A stretch of 64,000 nt of DNA, from positions 62,001-126,000 of the forward strand of contig NZ_JAGPNL010000007.1 in assembly GCF_018069565.1 (NCBI RefSeq), written 5' to 3'. Both the position numbers and the translations under genes were made by a program. Below, piece by piece: positions 15,628 through 23,827 of the stretch; positions within the stretch are counted from its first letter, which is position 1, and the number at the start of each line of letters is the position of its first letter. A model generated the notes under the pieces. That model was not told the DNA's origin. It worked only from the letters and a program-made list of their open reading frames with translations, and made no database searches. The stretch is from Streptomyces tagetis (lineage in GTDB: Bacteria; Actinomycetota; Actinomycetes; Streptomycetales; Streptomycetaceae).

Positions 15628-17481
15628 ATGATCGCTTCCCTGCTCGTCGCCAACCGGGGCGAGATCGCCTGCCGTATCGTCCGCACCTGCCACGACCTGG
15701 GCATCCGTACGGTCGCGGTGTACTCGGACGCCGACGAGGACGCCCTGCACACCCAACTGGCCGACACCGCCGTACGGCTGCCGGGCGCGTCGCCCGCGGA
15801 GACGTACCTGCGCGGCGACCTGGTCGTGAAGGCCGCCCTCGCCGCGGGCGCCGACGCGGTCCACCCCGGCTACGGCTTCCTCTCCGAGAACGCCGGTTTC
15901 GCGCGGGCCGTCCGCGACGCCGGCCTGACCTGGATCGGACCGCCCCCGGCGGCGATCGAGGCGATGGCGTCCAAGACCCGCGCCAAGCGGCTGCTCGGCA
16001 TCGCGCCCCTGGACCACGTCACCGACGCCGACCTGCCGGTGCTGGTGAAGGCGGCGGCCGGCGGCGGCGGACGCGGCATGCGCGTCGTACGGCGCCTTGC
16101 CGACCTCGGCGCGGCCCTCGACGCCGCCCGCGCCGAGGCGAGGGGCGCCTTCGGCGACGGCGAGGTCTTCGTCGAGCCGTACGTCGAGAACGGCCGCCAT
16201 GTCGAGGTGCAGCTCCTCGCCGACACCCACGGCACCGTGTGGACGCTGGGCACCCGCGACTGCTCCCTCCAGCGGCGCCACCAGAAGGTCATCGAGGAGG
16301 CCCCGGCACCGGGCCTGCCCGGGGAGCTGGAACGGGAGCTGTGCCGCCGGGCGGTGGAGGCCGCCCGCGCCGTCGGCTACACGGGTGCCGGCACCGTCGA
16401 GTTCCTGGTCGCGGACGGCCGGGCGCACTTCCTGGAGATGAACACCCGGCTCCAGGTCGAACACCCCGTCACCGAGGCCGTGTTCGGCATCGACCTGGTC
16501 GCCCTCCAGCTCCGCGTCGCCGAGGGCCACGCCCTGGAGCCCGCCCCGCCGGCCCCACGCGGCCACGCCGTCGAGGCCCGCCTGTACGCCGAGGACCCGG
16601 CGGCGAGCTGGGCCCCGCGGACCGGCCGGCTGCACCGCCTCGCCGTCCCGGACGGCGTCCGCCTGGACACCGGCTACACCGACGGTGACACGGTCGGCGT
16701 CCACTACGACCCGCTGCTCGCCAAGGCCGTCGCCCACGCCCCCACCCGCGCGGAGGCCGTCCGCCGGCTGGCCGGCGCCCTGGAACGCGCCGAGATCCAC
16801 GGCCCGGTCACCAACCGCGACCTGCTCGTCCGCTCCCTGCGCCACGAGGAGTTCACCGGCGGCCGGATGGACACCGGCTTCTACGGCCGCCACCTCGCCG
16901 CCCTCACCACGCCCGCCCCCGACCCGCTCGCCCCGCTGGCCGCCGCCCTCGCCGACGCCCGCGACCCGGCCCGCTCCCGCTTCGGCGGCTGGCGCAACCT
17001 GCCCTCCCAACCGCAGATCAAGCGGTACGCCCTCGCCGGGGAGGAGCACGAGGTCCGCTACGTCCACACCCGCACCGGCCTCGCCGCCGACGGCGTCCGC
17101 GTACTGCACGCCGACCCCACCCGCGTCGTCCTCGAAGCCGACGGCGTCCGGCGCACCTACCGCGTCGCCCGCCACGGCGAGCGGGTCCACGTCGGCGCCG
17201 ACGTCCTCACCGCCCTGCCCCGCTTCCCCGACCCCGGCCGGCAGCACGCGCCGGGCTCCCTGCTCGCCCCCATGCCGGGCACGGTCGTCCGGCTCGCGGA
17301 GGGCGTCGCCGAGGGGGCGCCCGTACGGGCCGGGCAGCCGCTGCTGTGGCTGGAGGCGATGAAGATGGAGCACCGCGTCACCGCCCCGGCCGACGGCACC
17401 CTCACCGCCCTGCACGCCGCGCCCGGCACCCGCGTGGAGGTCGGCCACCTGCTGGCGGTCATCGAGGAGGACGACCGCTAG
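15628..17481 (+). CDS. Acyl-CoA carboxylase, biotin carboxylase/biotin carrier (alpha) subunit
   Basis: ATG start with GAGGGG 5 nt upstream; 617 aa. Domains in order: biotin carboxylase N-terminal (LLVANRGEIACRI), ATP-grasp (KAAAGGGGRGMRVV, EVQLLADTHGT, RDCSLQRRHQKVIEEAP, FLEMNTRLQVEHPVTE), biotin carboxylase C-terminal, a linker, and a biotinyl domain with EAMKMEH where the Lys carries biotin. The link between SKTRAKRL and LPVLVKAA is about 8 residues shorter than in common 3-methylcrotonyl-CoA carboxylases; this may be a feature of the subfamily. It forms the holoenzyme with the beta subunit encoded just upstream. Confidence 0.92.
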   Translation: MIASLLVANRGEIACRIVRTCHDLGIRTVAVYSDADEDALHTQLADTAVRLPGASPAETYLRGDLVVKAALAAGADAVHPGYGFLSENAGFARAVRDAGLTWIGPPPAAIEAMASKTRAKRLLGIAPLDHVTDADLPVLVKAAAGGGGRGMRVVRRLADLGAALDAARAEARGAFGDGEVFVEPYVENGRHVEVQLLADTHGTVWTLGTRDCSLQRRHQKVIEEAPAPGLPGELERELCRRAVEAARAVGYTGAGTVEFLVADGRAHFLEMNTRLQVEHPVTEAVFGIDLVALQLRVAEGHALEPAPPAPRGHAVEARLYAEDPAASWAPRTGRLHRLAVPDGVRLDTGYTDGDTVGVHYDPLLAKAVAHAPTRAEAVRRLAGALERAEIHGPVTNRDLLVRSLRHEEFTGGRMDTGFYGRHLAALTTPAPDPLAPLAAALADARDPARSRFGGWRNLPSQPQIKRYALAGEEHEVRYVHTRTGLAADGVRVLHADPTRVVLEADGVRRTYRVARHGERVHVGADVLTALPRFPDPGRQHAPGSLLAPMPGTVVRLAEGVAEGAPVRAGQPLLWLEAMKMEHRVTAPADGTLTALHAAPGTRVEVGHLLAVIEEDDR

Positions 17482-17535
17482 CCGGTCCCGCCGGACCCGC
17501 ACCGCCCAGCCCGCACCCGCAGCCGAAGGAGACGC

Positions 17536-18669
17536 ATGACCACCCTCATCGAATCCGACGAGCACCAGGCCCTGCGCGCCGCGGTCGCCGCCCTCGGCGA
17601 GCGCCACGGCCGCGACCACCGCACCGGCCTGTGGGCCGAGGCCGGCAAGCTCGGCTACCTCGGCGTCAACCTCCCCGAGGAGTACGGCGGCGGGGGCGGC
17701 GGCATCGCCGACCTCTCCATCGTCCTGGAGGAACTGGGCGCCGCCGGCTGCCCGTTGCTCATGTTGATCGTCTCCCCGGCGATCTGCGGCACCGTCATCG
17801 CCCGCTTCGGCACCGACGAGCAGAAGCGCGCCTGGCTCCCGGGCCTCGCCGACGGCAGCCGCGTCATGGCCTTCGGCATCACCGAGCCCGACGCCGGCTC
17901 CAACTCCCACCGCATCACCACCACCGCCCGCCGCGACGGCGACGACTGGGTGCTCACCGGCCGCAAGGTCTTCGTCTCCGGCGTCGACATCGCCGACGCC
18001 ACCCTCGTCGTCGGCCGCACCGAGGACGCCCGTACGGGGCGGCTCAAACCCTGCCTGTTCATCGTCCCCCGCGACACCCCAGGCTTCGCCCGCCACCCGA
18101 TCGACATGGAACTGCGCGCCGCCGAGAAGCAGTTCGAACTCGTCCTCGACGAAGTCCGGCTGCCCGCGTCGGCGTTGGTCGGCGAGCAGGAGGACGCCGG
18201 GCTGCTCCAGCTCTTCGCCGGGCTCAACCCCGAGCGGATCATGACCGCCGCCTTCGCCATCGGCATGGGCCGCCACGCCCTCGCCCGCGCCGTCGCCTAC
18301 GCCCGCGAACGCACCGTCTGGGACACCCCCATCGGCGCCCACCAGGCCATCGCCCACCCCCTCGCCCAGGCCCACATCGACCTCGAACTGGCCCGCCTGA
18401 TGATGCAGAGGGCGGCGCATCTCTACGACGCCGGGGACGACACCGGGGCCGGCGAGGCGGCCAACATGGCCAAGTACGCGGCAGGCGAGGCGTGCGTCCG
18501 CGCCGTCGACCAGGCCGTGCACACCCTCGGCGGCAACGGCCTGACCCGCGAGTTCGGGCTCGCCTCCCTGATCACCGCCTCCCGCGTGGCCCGCATCGCC
18601 CCGGTCAGCCGGGAAATGATCCTCAACTACATCTCCCACCAAACCCTGGGCCTGCCCAAGTCGTACTGA
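17536..18669 (+). CDS. Acyl-CoA dehydrogenase (AtuD/LiuA-like)
   Basis: ATG start with AAGGAG 6 nt upstream; 377 aa. It has the standard acyl-CoA dehydrogenase fold: N-terminal helices (LGYLGVNLPEEYGG), the FAD/substrate motif FGITEPDAGSNSHRITTTA, GRKVFVSGVDIADATLVV, and C-terminal helices with HTLGGNGLTREF. It oxidises an acyl-CoA to the 2,3-enoyl-CoA that the carboxylase encoded upstream can use. It is the last intact gene of the first half of the cluster; the next frame begins only about 50 bp later and is a truncated regulator. Confidence 0.9.
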   Translation: MTTLIESDEHQALRAAVAALGERHGRDHRTGLWAEAGKLGYLGVNLPEEYGGGGGGIADLSIVLEELGAAGCPLLMLIVSPAICGTVIARFGTDEQKRAWLPGLADGSRVMAFGITEPDAGSNSHRITTTARRDGDDWVLTGRKVFVSGVDIADATLVVGRTEDARTGRLKPCLFIVPRDTPGFARHPIDMELRAAEKQFELVLDEVRLPASALVGEQEDAGLLQLFAGLNPERIMTAAFAIGMGRHALARAVAYARERTVWDTPIGAHQAIAHPLAQAHIDLELARLMMQRAAHLYDAGDDTGAGEAANMAKYAAGEACVRAVDQAVHTLGGNGLTREFGLASLITASRVARIAPVSREMILNYISHQTLGLPKSY

Positions 18670-18716
18670 CCCCAGCCCAGGCCCGGCATGAGCCGTACAC
18701 CTGTGACGCCTCGTTC

Positions 18717-19778
18717 GTGGCTACCGTGGAAGTCGTCGCCGACCTGGGGAGAACTGACGTGGACCGTAGGAAGTTCCTCGCCGCCGCACCCTTCGCGGCC
18801 GTGGCCGGGGTGGGCCCGTCGCGGGACTGGCTTCTCAACACCCTCGACCAGACTCCGGAACCGGGCCCCCGGGTCCGGCTGGAAGACGTGACCGCCGTCA
18901 GGAACATGTTCGGCACGTTCCAGCGGATGGATGTGCTCCAGGGCGGCGGGTCCGGACGCCTGGTGCTCGCCGAGTACATGAACCAGCACGTGTATCCGCT
19001 GCTTCGGCGCTCGCATGAGGACGTGGTGCGGCGCGCGTTGTGCGAGGCGTCGGCCGAACAGACCTACCTGCTCGGCTGGATGGCGTACGACAACGGCGAG
19101 AACAGCGTCGCCCAGCGGTACCTGATCCAGTCGCTACGCCTCGCCGAGGAGTCGCGTAACGCGGCCCTGGGCGCGCACGTCCTGGCCGGAATGGCCGACC
19201 AGGCGACGCTGCTCGGCCACCCCGACGAGGGGCGGCGGCTGGCGCAAGCGGGCCGACAGGGGCTGGCGAAGGCGACCTCGCCGGCCTGTGAGGCGGATCT
19301 GTGGTGCCTGGAGGCGCGGGCACTCGCCCTGCTCGGAGACAAGACCGCCGCGACCCGCGCGGTCGTGCGGTCGGAGCGGGCGTATGAGCGGGTTGACCTC
19401 GACACCGAGCCCGAGTGGGCCGCGTTCATCGACCCCGCGTACCTGCACGGTGAGCACGCGAACACGATGCGGGACCTGGGCGACTCCGAGGCGGCCGAGG
19501 AGCACGCGGCCCGCTCGATCGAGCACGCCAGGATGCAGCGGCGGGCCCGCCGCGGCGCCATGTCGCACGCCGCCCTCGCGGTGTCCCACCTGCAACGGCG
19601 GGACCTCGACGCGGCGTACTCCGTCGGCCTGCGCACGCTGCGCCTGACGGGTCGGGTGAAGTCGTCGCGGGCGGTCGAGGCCGTGCAGGACTTGCAGCGC
19701 CGCATGCGGCCGTTCGGCAGCCACCGCCTGGTCGCCGACTTCGACGAACGCGCCCGCGAGCTGGTCGCCGCCGCGTAG
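18717..19778 (+). pseudogene. Headless TPR regulator: HTH-TPR family protein without its DNA-binding domain
   Basis: From a GTG at 18717 the product is 353 aa. It starts at VATVEVVADLGRTDVDRRKFLAAAPFAAVAGVGPSRDWLL, which aligns with residues about 103-144 of the full-length HTH-TPR regulator at 32872-34257 (LGAIEQVCELWRSDVGRRDFLAG... EPSRDWLI). The TPR region shows the same YLIQSLRLA and array motifs to the end. The N-terminal HTH is missing, and recognisable similarity even precedes the GTG (YTCDASF), so the gene looks cut off at about 18670-18690, right behind the acyl-CoA dehydrogenase stop. It may be expressed as a HTH-less protein, but truncation is the simpler view. Confidence 0.65.
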
Positions 19779-19800
19779 TCCGCAGCACCGACGCAACGCC

Positions 19801-19834
19801 CCCCCGCTACAGCCGTGGTCGGCCGTAGCGGGGG
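19801..19834 (+). terminator. Terminator hairpin after the truncated regulator
   Basis: CCCCCGCTAC (19801-19810) pairs perfectly with GTAGCGGGGG (19825-19834), with further pairing of GCC/GGC inside. It lies 22 bp after the stop and separates the two halves of the acyl-CoA regulon. Confidence 0.75.
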
Positions 19835-19886
19835 CGTCGGGCGTCAATCCGTGGTGCCGGGTCGAACGTCCCCCAAAAGCGAGAAC

Positions 19887-19911
19887 CATGCAGGCGTGCT
19901 TGCTTGTTTCC
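19887..19911. promoter_or_regulatory. Putative TetR-type operator, copy 2 (hydratase-regulator operon)
   Basis: The site begins CATGCAGGCGTGCTTG and ends CTTGTTTCC, matching the site at 11395-11419 at 21 of 25 positions, including GCTTG and TTGTTTCC. It sits 52 bp before the start of the ligase remnant that leads the second operon, whose last gene encodes TetR. This implies autoregulation plus control of the carboxylase operon. Confidence 0.65.
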
Positions 19912-19963
19912 GTGGCCGCTGTCACCCTCGGAGCGTCACACCTCAGTGCATGGAGGGGGCCGC

Positions 19964-20206
19964 ATGCCCGTGTGTCCTTGGGGGCCGCTGACCCACACGC
20001 GGCGGTTCCTCGCCGCCGAACTCGCCGTCGTCCGCTCCCGGCGGCTCGGCCCGCCGCCCGTCGGCCAGGCGTACGGCACGACCGAACTCCTCCCGGGCAC
20101 CGGCACCGAGACGCACGTCGTCTCCCACGACGACCCCGGACGACGGGACCTCGCCACCGGCGAGCGCGGCAAGCTCCTCCGCCAGGCCCCGCGGGAGGGC
20201 CCGTGA
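19964..20206 (+). pseudogene. Internally deleted acyl-CoA ligase (4-coumarate-CoA ligase-like) fragment
   Basis: From ATG 19964 (GGAGGGGG upstream) an 80-codon frame reads into the next gene with a GTGA overlap. Its middle, RRLGPPPVGQAYGTTELLPGT, is the adenylate-forming-enzyme core around the YGxTE motif, and the following GTETHVVSHDDPGRRDLATGERGKLLRQ resembles the downstream region that reads like GTEMRIV...DPGTDLPAGESGEILIRG in Streptomyces 4CL-like ligases. About 20 residues between them, and all of the remaining roughly 400 residues, are gone. The promoter, ribosome site and coupled stop survive, so it may now act only as a leader peptide for the hydratase gene. Confidence 0.65.
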
Positions 20207-20934
20207 GTGTCGTCCGTGGGCGTGACCGGGGGGTCGAGACCCTCACGCTCGACGTGCCGCGGCGGCGCAACGCGCTTTCCGGGGCGCTCGTCGCCGCGCT
20301 GTCCGGCGCCCTGGCCGACGCCGCCGCCGACCCGGACGTGCGGGCCGTCGTCCTCACCCACACCGGGCCCGTCTTCAGTGCCGGCGCCGACCTGCGCGAC
20401 CCGCCCGCCCCCGAGGCGCTGACCGCCCTGCTCCGCCGGATCGTCGAGCTGCCCCGGCCGGTCCTCGCCCGCGTCGACGGCCACGTCCGCGCGGGCGGCC
20501 TCGGCCTGCTCGGCGCCTGCGACATCGCCGCCGCCTCCACCGCGTCGACGTTCGCCTTCACCGAGGTCCACGTCGGCGTGGCCCCCGCCCTCATCTCCCT
20601 GCCCCTGCTGCCCCGCGCCGAGCCCCGCGCCCTCGCCCGTCACTGCCTCACCGGCGAGCGCTTCGACGCCGCCGAGGCCACCCGTACCGGCCTGGTCACG
20701 GCGGCCGGCGACGACGTGGACGCCGTACTCGCGCCGATGCTCGACGGTGTGCGCCGTGCCTCACCCGAGGCCCTGGCCGCGACGAAACGGCTGCTCACGG
20801 CTAGGGTGCTGGAGGCATTCGACCGGGACGCGGCCGAACTGACCGCACTCTCGGCCCGGCTGTTCGCCTCCCCGCAGGCCCGCGAGGGGATGACGGCCTT
20901 CCTCGAACGACGGGAACCGGAATGGGTGGTGTGA
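20203..20934 (+). CDS. Enoyl-CoA hydratase/isomerase family protein
   Basis: The GTG at 20203 overlaps the upstream fragment (GTGA) and has GGGAGGG in front; 243 aa. Crotonase fold: LDVPRRRNALSGALVAAL, oxyanion-hole motif FSAGADLRD, GHVRAGGLGLLGACDIAAAS and the C-terminal helices. The usual catalytic Glu pair is uncertain: the position after GACDIAAAS has FTEVHVGVAP, whose Glu could serve. In leucine/terpenoid-type pathways this enzyme hydrates the carboxylated enoyl-CoA (3-methylglutaconyl-type) made by the carboxylase encoded upstream. It is coupled to the TetR gene, whose start lies inside its last codons. Confidence 0.88.
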   Translation: MSVVRGRDRGVETLTLDVPRRRNALSGALVAALSGALADAAADPDVRAVVLTHTGPVFSAGADLRDPPAPEALTALLRRIVELPRPVLARVDGHVRAGGLGLLGACDIAAASTASTFAFTEVHVGVAPALISLPLLPRAEPRALARHCLTGERFDAAEATRTGLVTAAGDDVDAVLAPMLDGVRRASPEALAATKRLLTARVLEAFDRDAAELTALSARLFASPQAREGMTAFLERREPEWVV

Positions 20935-21554
20935 GCACGGCCGACCGTGCGGAACGAGTCCCCAAGCAGGACCGCAGCCGGGCCACCCGGCAACGGCTGC
21001 TGGAGGCCGCCGTGGCCTGTCTCGCGGAGCACGGCTGGGCCGGCTCCACGGTCCTGGTCGTCGCCGAGCGCGCCGGGGTCTCGCGGGGCGCCGCCCAGCA
21101 CCACTTCCCGACCCGCGAGGACCTGTTCACCGCGGCCGTCGAGTACGTCGCCGAGGAACGCTCCGGGGCGCTCAGGGCGCTCTTCCCCGACGGGGCCGCC
21201 GCGGGGGACCGGCGCGCGGTGGTCGCCGCCCTGGTCGACCTCTACACCGGGCCGCTCTTCCGGGCGGCGCTGCACCTGTGGGTGGCCGCCTCCAACGAGG
21301 AGCAGTTGCGGGCGCGGGTGACCGAGCTGGAGGCCCGGGTGGGCCGCGAGAGCCACCGGATCGCGGTGGAGCTGCTCGGCGCCGACGAGTCCCGCCCCGG
21401 CGTCCGCGAGAGCGTGCAGGGGCTGCTGGACATGGCCCGCGGCCTCGGGCTCGCCACCCTCCTCACCGACGACGGCCCCCGGCGCCGCCGGGTGGTCGAC
21501 CAGTGGGCCCGCCTCCTGGACGACGCCCTGGGGCAGGCGCCGGACGAGGGCTGA
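20922..21554 (+). CDS. TetR-family regulator of the acyl-CoA cluster
   Basis: ATG 20922 (or GTG 20931, which abuts the hydratase stop) gives 210 or 207 aa. The N-terminal TetR HTH is clear: RQRLLEAAVACLAEHGWAGSTVLVVAERAGVSRGAAQHHFPTREDLF. The C-terminal ligand domain is typical of acyl-CoA-responsive members. Its gene is the last of the second operon, behind operator copy 2, and operator copy 1 stands before the carboxylase operon, so it probably represses both halves and is released by a pathway acyl-CoA. Confidence 0.85.
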   Translation: MGGVSTADRAERVPKQDRSRATRQRLLEAAVACLAEHGWAGSTVLVVAERAGVSRGAAQHHFPTREDLFTAAVEYVAEERSGALRALFPDGAAAGDRRAVVAALVDLYTGPLFRAALHLWVAASNEEQLRARVTELEARVGRESHRIAVELLGADESRPGVRESVQGLLDMARGLGLATLLTDDGPRRRRVVDQWARLLDDALGQAPDEG

Positions 21555-21616
21555 GCGGCGGGCCGGGAAGCCCGACGAGGGCAGAGCGGCGGGCCGGGAA
21601 ACCCCGACGAGGCCCG
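21543..21616. repeat. Short tandem repeat across the tetR stop codon
   Basis: A 31-bp unit beginning GACGAGGGCTGAGCGGCGGG is repeated with two changes at 21574, and a partial third GACGAGGCCCGG follows at 21606. The first unit encodes the last residues and stop of the TetR protein, so the repeat arose by duplication of the gene end. Confidence 0.7.
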
Positions 21617-21646
21617 GCTCCAGGGGGTCGGCCTCCGCGGGCCCGC

Positions 21647-22333
21647 TCAGGGGGCCAGCCGCTCCACGCGCCAGGCGCCGGCCGCCGCGGCCACGTAGCG
21701 CAGCCGGTCGTGCAGCCGGTTCTCCCGGCCCTGCCAGAACTCCACCGTCCACGGCACCACCCGGAACCCGCCCCAGTGCGGCGGCACCGGCACCTGCTCG
21801 CCCTCCGGATACCGGGCGGCCAGCTCGTCGTAGGCGCCGTCCAGCGTCGTCCGCCCCGCCACCACCGAGGACTGGGCGCTCGCCCACGCCCCGAGCTGGG
21901 AGCCGTGCGGCCGGGTCCGGAAGTAGGCGGCGGTCTCGTCCCGCCCGGTACGCCGGGCCACCCCCGTGACGATGACCTGCCGGGCCATCGGGTGCCAGGG
22001 GAAGAGCAGCGAGACGTGCGGGTTCTCGGCCAGGTCCCGGCCCTTGCGGGAGCCGTAGTTGGTGTAGAAGACGAAGCCGCGCTCGTCGAAGTGTTTCAGC
22101 AGCACCGTGCGGGAGCTGGGGCGGCCCCCGGCGTCCGCCGTCGAGACCACCATGGCGTTCGGCTCGAACAGCCCGCCCTCGGTCGCGGCCTGGCGGAACC
22201 AGCGCGCGAACTGCTCGACGGGGGTGGCGGCCAGCTCGGTCTCGGAGAGCCCCTCCGCCCGGTACTGCTTGCGCATCGAGGCGAGATCGAAGGGGACGGC
22301 GTCGCGGTCGGTCACGCCGTCATCCTGCCCCAT
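21647..22333 (-). CDS. pdxH: Pyridoxamine 5'-phosphate oxidase
   Basis: The product from ATG 22333 is 228 aa; a GTG at 22315 (VTDRDAVPFDLASMRKQY) would give 222 aa and is equally plausible. It oxidises pyridoxamine/pyridoxine phosphate to pyridoxal phosphate with FMN. All family parts are present: MRKQYRAEGLSE, FNAMVVSTAD-type strand (PNAMVVSTADAGGRPSSRTVLLK), FYTNYGSRKGRDLAENPHVSLLFPWHPMARQV for FMN, RPHGSQLGAWAS and the C-terminal FWQGRENRLHDRLRY. It is divergent from citrate synthase across about 300 bp. Confidence 0.93.
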   Translation of the reverse strand: MGQDDGVTDRDAVPFDLASMRKQYRAEGLSETELAATPVEQFARWFRQAATEGGLFEPNAMVVSTADAGGRPSSRTVLLKHFDERGFVFYTNYGSRKGRDLAENPHVSLLFPWHPMARQVIVTGVARRTGRDETAAYFRTRPHGSQLGAWASAQSSVVAGRTTLDGAYDELAARYPEGEQVPVPPHWGGFRVVPWTVEFWQGRENRLHDRLRYVAAAAGAWRVERLAP

Positions 22334-22418
22334 CCCGAGGCGCCCCGGAGGCCGTCCGTCCGGGACGGAACTCTCGATCACCCTGTGTGTTCATCTTCCT
22401 GCGGAGAGTCATTGATGT

Positions 22419-22459
22419 GGCACTGAGTGCCGCACCCCCTCCCCAAAAGTGGCACTCAG
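22419..22459. promoter_or_regulatory. Three GGCACT half-sites in the pdxH/citrate synthase intergenic region
   Basis: GGCAC-TGA-GTGCC (22419-22431) is a compact palindrome. Its right part CTGAGTGCC (22423-22431) also forms a perfect 9-bp inverted repeat with GGCACTCAG (22451-22459) across 19 bp. Three copies of one half-site in 41 bp suggest an operator for a dimeric regulator, or alternative binding registers. It lies about 180 bp before the citrate synthase start and 86 bp before pdxH. Confidence 0.5.
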
Positions 22460-22637
22460 GGATATCGTGCTGGTGCCGTTCGCGTTGGATGACCGCCGAC
22501 CGAACGGGGCATCACAGGAGTGACGAGGGAGCCGTGAGTCGCCTGGAGTGACAGCGGACCCACCGAGCGCCGGTCACACCCACCGTCCGCTCACGCCACG
22601 CCTCTCCCCTCACGAACACGATCGAAGGAGCCGCCTG

Positions 22638-23738
22638 ATGTCCGACTTCATACCCGGGCTTGAGGGAGTCGTCGCGTTCGAGACGGAGATCGCCGAACCC
22701 GACAAGGAAGGCGGCGCCCTGCGCTACCGCGGCGTCGACATCGAGGACCTCGTCGGCCACGTCTCCTTCGGCAACGTATGGGGCCTGCTCGTCGACGGCG
22801 CCTTCAACCCCGGCCTGCCGCCCGCCGAGCCCTTCCCCCTCCCCGTCCACTCCGGCGACATCCGGGTCGACGTCCAGGCGGCGCTCGCCATGCTGGCACC
22901 GGTCTGGGGCCTGAAACCGCTCCTGGACATCGACGCCGAGCAGGCCCGCGGCGACCTCTCCCGCGCCGCCGTGATGGCCCTGTCGTACGTCGCCCAGTCG
23001 GCCCGCGGTCAGGGCCTGCCGATGGTCCCGCAGGCCGAGATCGACAAGGCCCGCACCATCACCGAGCGCTTCATGATCCGCTGGCGCGGCGAGCCCGACC
23101 CCCGGCACGTGGCCGCGGTGGACGCCTACTGGACCTCCGCCGCCGAGCACGGCATGAACGCCTCCACCTTCACCGGCCGCGTCATCGCCTCCACCGGCGC
23201 CGACGTCGCCGCGGCCCTCTCCGGGGCGGTCGGCGCCATGTCCGGCCCGCTGCACGGCGGCGCCCCCTCCCGCGTCCTGCACATGATCGAGGAGATCGAG
23301 CGCACCGGGGACGCCGAGGGATACGTCCGCAGGACCCTGGACGCCGGCGAGCGGCTCATGGGCTTCGGCCACCGCGTCTACCGCGCCGAGGACCCCCGCG
23401 CCCGCGTGCTGCGGCGCACCGCCCGCGAGCTGGGCGCCCCCCGCTTCGAGGTCGCCGAGGCCCTGGAGAAGGCGGCCCTGGCCGAGCTGCACCACCGCCG
23501 CCCCGACCGGGTCCTCGCCACCAACGTGGAGTTCTGGGCCGCGATCGTGCTGGACTTCGCCGAGGTCCCGGCGCACATGTTCACGTCCATGTTCACCTGC
23601 GCCCGTACGGCCGGCTGGTCGGCCCACATCCTGGAGCAGAAACGCACCGGGCGCCTGGTCCGCCCCTCGGCCCGCTACGTCGGCCCCGGCCCCCGCGACC
23701 CGCGCGACGTCGAGGGCTACGCCGACATCGCCGACTGA
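22638..23738 (+). CDS. Citrate synthase (type II-like, short form)
   Basis: ATG 22638 with GAAGGAG upstream gives 366 aa, typical of the citrate synthase 2 group found beside pdxH in Streptomyces. It condenses acetyl-CoA and oxaloacetate, or acts on propionyl-CoA as a 2-methylcitrate synthase. Family landmarks are LRYRGVDIEDLV, the catalytic histidines in EHGMNAS and GPLHGGAPSRV, MGFGHRVYRAEDPRA for CoA/oxaloacetate binding, and NVEFWAAIVLDFAEVP with the catalytic Asp region. It is transcribed alone after a long leader with the triple half-site. Confidence 0.9.
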   Translation: MSDFIPGLEGVVAFETEIAEPDKEGGALRYRGVDIEDLVGHVSFGNVWGLLVDGAFNPGLPPAEPFPLPVHSGDIRVDVQAALAMLAPVWGLKPLLDIDAEQARGDLSRAAVMALSYVAQSARGQGLPMVPQAEIDKARTITERFMIRWRGEPDPRHVAAVDAYWTSAAEHGMNASTFTGRVIASTGADVAAALSGAVGAMSGPLHGGAPSRVLHMIEEIERTGDAEGYVRRTLDAGERLMGFGHRVYRAEDPRARVLRRTARELGAPRFEVAEALEKAALAELHHRRPDRVLATNVEFWAAIVLDFAEVPAHMFTSMFTCARTAGWSAHILEQKRTGRLVRPSARYVGPGPRDPRDVEGYADIAD

Positions 23739-23762
23739 CCGCGCGCCCCCCGGGAACGCGAG

Positions 23763-23827
23763 CGACCCGCGAGCCTGGTTCCTCCCGGAGGAGGAGCCGG
23801 CCGGACGTACCGGCGACTCGCGGGTCG
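23763..23827 (+). terminator. Branched RNA structure downstream of citrate synthase
   Basis: An outer 11-bp stem CGACCCGCGAG/CTCGCGGGTCG (23763-23773/23817-23827) encloses two inner hairpins: GGTTCCTCC/GGAGGAGCC and GCCGG/CCGGC. The result would be a three-way junction starting 25 nt after the stop codon. It probably acts as terminator or 3'-end stabiliser. Confidence 0.55.

Noticed and set aside
11394..18642. Long minus-strand frames opposite the AtuA, carboxylase and dehydrogenase genes
   Set aside because: Sense-strand products are intact and conserved; the antisense products show only compositional sequence without motifs.
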